Source: CAMDPA01 sp965223035
GTDB lineage: Bacteria > Pseudomonadota > Alphaproteobacteria > Rhizobiales > Hyphomicrobiaceae
Direction: 5' to 3'
Length of the DNA: 64,000 nt
NCBI GenBank assembly: GCA_965223035.1
Contig: OZ244980.1
Location: 186,001 to 250,000 of the forward strand
A model generated the notes under the pieces. The model saw only the letters and a list, made by a program, of their open reading frames with translations. It had not been told where the DNA came from and ran no database searches. Each line of letters opens with the position of its first letter. The first letter of the stretch is position 1. Both the position numbers and the translations under genes were made by a program. Positions 60,976-64,000 of the stretch are shown piece after piece.

Positions 60976-62547
60976 ATGTTGAGGCGTTGGATTGCTCGAT
61001 CTTTGCGAAGTGCTGCGGGCTTTATGTTATGCGGATTGGCGCTGACCGGAACCACCGCAACGAGTACGGCGCAAGCGAATAAGCCGCTCAATTTTCTTAT
61101 GATTTGGGGTGACGACATCGGCTACTGGAATATCAGCGCCTATAACATGGGCATGATGGGGTATCGCACGCCAAATATCGATCGGCTGGCAAAGGAGGGC
61201 ATGATCTTCACGGATGCGTACGGGGAGCAATCATGCACGGCCGGTCGTGCATCCTTCATCACCGGTCAAAGCGGATTCCGGACCGGCCTGTTAAAGGTCG
61301 GCCTGCCCGGCGCCAAGGAGGGCATGCAAAAGGAAGATCCGACGATTGCTGAATACTTGAAATCCAAGGGATACGCCACCGCCCAGTACGGGAAGAACCA
61401 CTTCGGCGACTTGGATGAGCACTTGCCGACAAATCACGGTTTCGATGAGTTCTTCGGCAACCTTTATCATCTGAATGCGGAGGAAGAGCCGGAGAACGAG
61501 GACTATCCGAAAGACCCCGCATTCAGAAAGCGCTTTGGTCCGCGCGGCGTGATCAAGTCATCCGCTGACGGTCAGATTCGGGATACCGGCCCGTTGACGC
61601 GGAAACGGATGGAAACGGTCGACGAGGAGACGCTGGCAGGCGCACTTGACTTTATGGAACGCTCGGTCAGCGCCAATAAGCCGTTTTTCCTTTGGTGGAA
61701 CGCGACGCGCATGCACATTTGGACCCGGCTCAAGCCGGAAAGCAAGGGCGCGACGGGGTTCGGCGTTTATGCCGATGGGATGGTTGAGCACGACGGCCAC
61801 GTCGGTCAGCTGCTCGACAAGCTGCAAGACCTGGGAATCCAGGATAACACGGTTGTGATGTACACCACCGACAACGGCGCCGAGGTGTTCTCGTGGCCGG
61901 ATGGAGGCACGGTTCCGTTTCGGGGCGAGAAGAATGATAACTGGGAAGGCGGGTTCCGCGTTCCGCTGCTGGTCAAGTGGCCGGGGGTGATCAAGCCCGG
62001 CAGCATTTCCAACGACATCATTTCTCACCTGGACTGGTTCCCGACCATTGCCGGCGCATTGGGGGACACCGATCTCAAGGACCGCATGAAGCAGGGACCG
62101 GTATTTGGCAACGACAACACGAAAGTGCATTTGGACGGCTATAATTTTCTGCCGCGCTGGAAGGGGGAGGCTGATAAAGGTCCGCGGCGCGAATTCTTTT
62201 ACTTCTCCGATACCGGCGATCTGCTGAACCTGCGATATAACAAATGGAAGGTCGTATTTGCCGAGCAAAGGGCGCACGGGTTCAATGTTTGGCAGGAGCC
62301 GTTCACGCCGCTGCGGACGCCCAAGGTGTTCGATCTGAGGGCCGACCCGTTCGAGCGCGCAGACCATGAATCGATCGGCTATTCTCGATGGCGTATCGAT
62401 CGCCTGTACGTGCTGGTTCCGGCCCAGGCCCTGGTCGGTAACTTTCTTGCGACATTTAAAACCTACCCGCCACGGCAAAAACCTGGCAGCTTTTCCATTG
62501 ACCAGGTCTTGGCCAAATTGCAAAGCGGCGGCGCCGGGGCCAATTGA
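60976..62547 (+). CDS. Exported sulfatase (arylsulfatase type)
   Basis: The 523-residue enzyme would hydrolyse sulphate esters outside the cytoplasm. It has a basic signal peptide (WIARSLRSAAGFMLCGLAL), the metal site LIWGDDIG-like text (FLMIWGDDIGYWNISAYNMG), the formylglycine motif CTAGR at Cys87 (C-x-A-x-R variant), KNHFGDLDEHLPTNHGFDEF, and YTTDNGAEVFSWPDGGT. ATG 60976 has GGAGG upstream; a GTG at 60961 is in frame. Activity needs a formylglycine-generating enzyme, not seen here. A five-unit tandem repeat follows the stop by two bases. Confidence 0.92.
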   Translation: MLRRWIARSLRSAAGFMLCGLALTGTTATSTAQANKPLNFLMIWGDDIGYWNISAYNMGMMGYRTPNIDRLAKEGMIFTDAYGEQSCTAGRASFITGQSGFRTGLLKVGLPGAKEGMQKEDPTIAEYLKSKGYATAQYGKNHFGDLDEHLPTNHGFDEFFGNLYHLNAEEEPENEDYPKDPAFRKRFGPRGVIKSSADGQIRDTGPLTRKRMETVDEETLAGALDFMERSVSANKPFFLWWNATRMHIWTRLKPESKGATGFGVYADGMVEHDGHVGQLLDKLQDLGIQDNTVVMYTTDNGAEVFSWPDGGTVPFRGEKNDNWEGGFRVPLLVKWPGVIKPGSISNDIISHLDWFPTIAGALGDTDLKDRMKQGPVFGNDNTKVHLDGYNFLPRWKGEADKGPRREFFYFSDTGDLLNLRYNKWKVVFAEQRAHGFNVWQEPFTPLRTPKVFDLRADPFERADHESIGYSRWRIDRLYVLVPAQALVGNFLATFKTYPPRQKPGSFSIDQVLAKLQSGGAGAN

Positions 62548-62549
62548 GA

Positions 62550-62624
62550 CCGGTGATCCAAGGTCCGGTGATCCAAGGTCCGGTGATCCGAGGTTCGATG
62601 ATCCGAGGTTCGATGATCCGAGGT
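62550..62624. repeat. Tandem array of five 15-base units
   Basis: Units: CCGGTGATCCAAGGT twice, CCGGTGATCCGAGGT once, TCGATGATCCGAGGT twice. It begins two bases after the sulfatase stop. The unit is a multiple of three, so it stays open on the opposite strand as a run of five-residue repeats. Copy number may vary between strains. Confidence 0.9.
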
Positions 62625-62826
62625 CCGGCGAGGCTAGGCCACGCCGTCGAGCCATCCCACCCGTGCCACCGCTCCAAGGTGGCGCGGGAGATATTGGTGC
62701 GATTCCACGATGCGCCGCGCCCGCATCAGGTCTGGCGCCGACGGCAAACGCTGTTGATCGGATACGTCGGCAATCGTAGCGATTTGGCTGACCCGGCCGT
62801 CGGCCTGTGACTGAGCTGCCAATCGA

Positions 62827-63075
62827 TCACGCGCTTCCGAACAGCTTGCGCGGCTCCGTATTGGCTTGCACCAGAATCCGTCGGCGCTGTTCTGGCAGCT
62901 TGCTTCCGGCCCGATTGATGTAAAAAGTCAGCATCGACATAGCCGAACGATAGGATGGCGCCATTCGGTGCGTGCTTGTGTCCGCCGATTTTTTGAGCGA
63001 ACACGCGATCGTTATCGGGTCGTCCCAGGAGAAGACTGAAGGCTCCAGATCAAGTGCGTCACTTTTGTGCTTCAT
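62827..63075 (-). CDS. DUF3175 protein, start uncertain
   Basis: The 82-residue product matches DUF3175: SDALDLEPSVFSWDDPITIA, CSLKKSADTSTHRMAPSYRS, AMSMLTFYINRAGSKLPEQR. Family members have a preceding KxWSxxV segment; here it is present upstream of ATG 63075 in the same frame (RKSWSGK) but no start codon lies between it and the stop at 63130. Either translation begins at 63075 or the original start was lost. The function is unknown. Confidence 0.75.
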   Translation of the reverse strand: MKHKSDALDLEPSVFSWDDPITIACSLKKSADTSTHRMAPSYRSAMSMLTFYINRAGSKLPEQRRRILVQANTEPRKLFGSA

Positions 63076-63191
63076 TTTGCCTGACCACGATTTGCGGTGG
63101 CGGGCCTGGGAGCGACGCTCGAGCTGACCTCACTGGCCGCTACGATATCGACGATCACGCTGCCGGAAAATTGGGCCGTCAAGGCGAGTGA

Positions 63192-63398
63192 GTGGCGTGT
63201 GTGGTCGTGAGCGGAAAACCTCGCATTGGTGTGACGGCTTCGCGCGGCGGCGGCTATATGTGTTGGTTTTACGGGCATTCAATGCGGATGCTGGATGTCA
63301 AACCCGTGCGGCTCATCGCGCCCGTCGAAGCTGCGCGCTTCGCGGACCTGGACGGCTTTATCATTGGCGGTGGAGATGATGTGGGAGCCGAGCTCTAA
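63192..63398 (+). pseudogene. N-terminal fragment of a gamma-glutamyl-GABA hydrolase-like gene
   Basis: The frame encodes KPRIGVTASRGGGYMCWFYG, then MRMLDVKPVRLIAPVEAAR and DLDGFIIGGGDDVGAEL before TAA 63396-63398. This matches the first 65 or so residues of class I amidotransferase-like peptidase C26 proteins, which normally continue (LYGG...) for another 180 residues with the catalytic Cys. The downstream sequence shows no continuation, so the gene is truncated. Confidence 0.65.
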
Positions 63399-63490
63399 CA
63401 GGGGGAACCGGCCCTTCGGGTTCGGGTCGGCGCCGGGCCGATCGCTGGCGACGTTCAACGTTTAAACATGCCCTTCGATCGGCGTCATTG

Positions 63491-63943
63491 TTACTGCAAC
63501 AGCTGTTGTGTCCGCACGTCGAGCTGGCCGCCACAATAGGCGTCGATCGCCTCACTGAAGCACGCATCCTCGTCCGTGGCGAGACTGAACAGGCTCATGC
63601 AGGAGTGGAACTTGAGTTCGTCGGGATGACCAAAAATATCGTGCAGTGAGCGGTTCTGGACATTCAATACGAGCTGGGTGCATTCGCGCAAACGCTTTCC
63701 AAGCGTCGGGTGCCTCAGATAGGCCTTGGCTTCATCAATTCCGGAAATTCCGTACCTTCGCGACATTTCGCTGTGTGCCAGGCCGCGCAGTTGTGGAAAG
63801 ACGAACCACATCCAGTGGCTGACCTTGCGACCCATCGCCAATTCGCTGCGTACGATCTCGTAGATGGGATTCTGCGCAGCCAAAAAGCGGTGGAGATCGA
63901 AAGCATCTTCGGTCCGTGGCAGGTGGCCTTGTTGGTCCGTCAT
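63491..63943 (-). CDS. DUF1810 protein
   Basis: The 150-residue protein matches DUF1810: FDLHRFLAAQNPIYEIVRSE, GRKVSHWMWFVFPQLRGLAH, SEMSRRYGISGIDEAKAYLR, LNVQNRSLHDIFGHPDELKF and HSCMSLFSLATDEDACFSEA. The biochemical role of this helical family is not established. ATG 63943 is chosen by family length; the frame remains open to the right edge of the window. Confidence 0.88.
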   Translation of the reverse strand: MTDQQGHLPRTEDAFDLHRFLAAQNPIYEIVRSELAMGRKVSHWMWFVFPQLRGLAHSEMSRRYGISGIDEAKAYLRHPTLGKRLRECTQLVLNVQNRSLHDIFGHPDELKFHSCMSLFSLATDEDACFSEAIDAYCGGQLDVRTQQLLQ

Positions 63944-64000
63944 GGTCACATTCCGTTGCTCGACAAGCTGATCGATCGACCCGGCCGCACTTCGGATCAC

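Noticed and set aside
61558..62655. 365-codon minus-strand frame opposite the sulfatase
   Set aside because: Antisense to a well-conserved enzyme; its distinctive SSNLG/SPDLG repeats come from the 15-base tandem array read backwards.

Overview
The window looks like chromosomal DNA from an alphaproteobacterium. I infer this from fairly high G+C judged by eye, the kinds of genes present (tripartite tricarboxylate-type binding protein, FkbM methyltransferases, DUF6600 and DUF3175 proteins, a lone CoxL-like subunit) and abundant intergenic palindromes similar in style to those of Hyphomicrobiales and Rhodospirillales. I cannot name a genus. I saw no rRNA, tRNA or CRISPR array.

Layout. Positions 1-4734 hold a peptide-type ABC importer: an ATPase on the minus strand that runs off the left edge, then a binding protein and two permeases on the plus strand. 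Positions 4893-15613 are a mixed region: a small methyltransferase, a divergent HxlR regulator / AhpD-like pair, a secreted Ala/Lys/Arg-repeat protein, an alpha/beta hydrolase, an orphan TctC-type binding protein and a secreted DUF6600 protein with a very basic tail. A truncated IS256-type transposase sits at 15661-15888 between two palindromic repeats.

Positions 16217-52464 are a large exopolysaccharide locus. The minus-strand part carries glycosyltransferases, a NodU-type carbamoyltransferase, FkbM and other methyltransferases, a flippase, a polymerase-like membrane protein, UDP-glucuronate decarboxylase, a VanZ-like protein, a polyprenyl glycosylphosphotransferase and an O-antigen ligase-like protein. 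The plus-strand operon at 43878-49993 carries a CpsB-type phosphatase, a Wza-type export lipoprotein, a Wzc-type tyrosine kinase with a Gly-Tyr tail, a J-domain protein and a membrane-anchored repeat protein. Three paralogous small exported proteins with C-terminal membrane segments and an identical SSP ending flank this operon. Together these describe a Wzx/Wzy-type pathway: lipid-linked repeat-unit synthesis, decoration (methyl, carbamoyl), flipping, polymerisation and export. The locus is also eroding: ugd, a group 1 glycosyltransferase, a SAM methyltransferase and an FkbM gene survive only as fragments.

Positions 52701-63943 hold an L,D-transpeptidase, a glutathione S-transferase, a short-chain dehydrogenase divergent from a molybdopterin-binding oxidoreductase subunit, an SGNH hydrolase, a sulfatase, a DUF3175 protein, a fragment of a class I amidotransferase-like hydrolase and a DUF1810 protein.

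The most unusual signal is a family of CTAG-bounded palindromic repeats spread over the window (at least twelve sites). They come in two arm types that are often paired head to tail and sometimes hybrid. In five cases the TAG stop codon of a neighbouring gene or gene fragment lies exactly in the CTAG at the repeat edge, which suggests a mobile or once-mobile element that targets CTAG.
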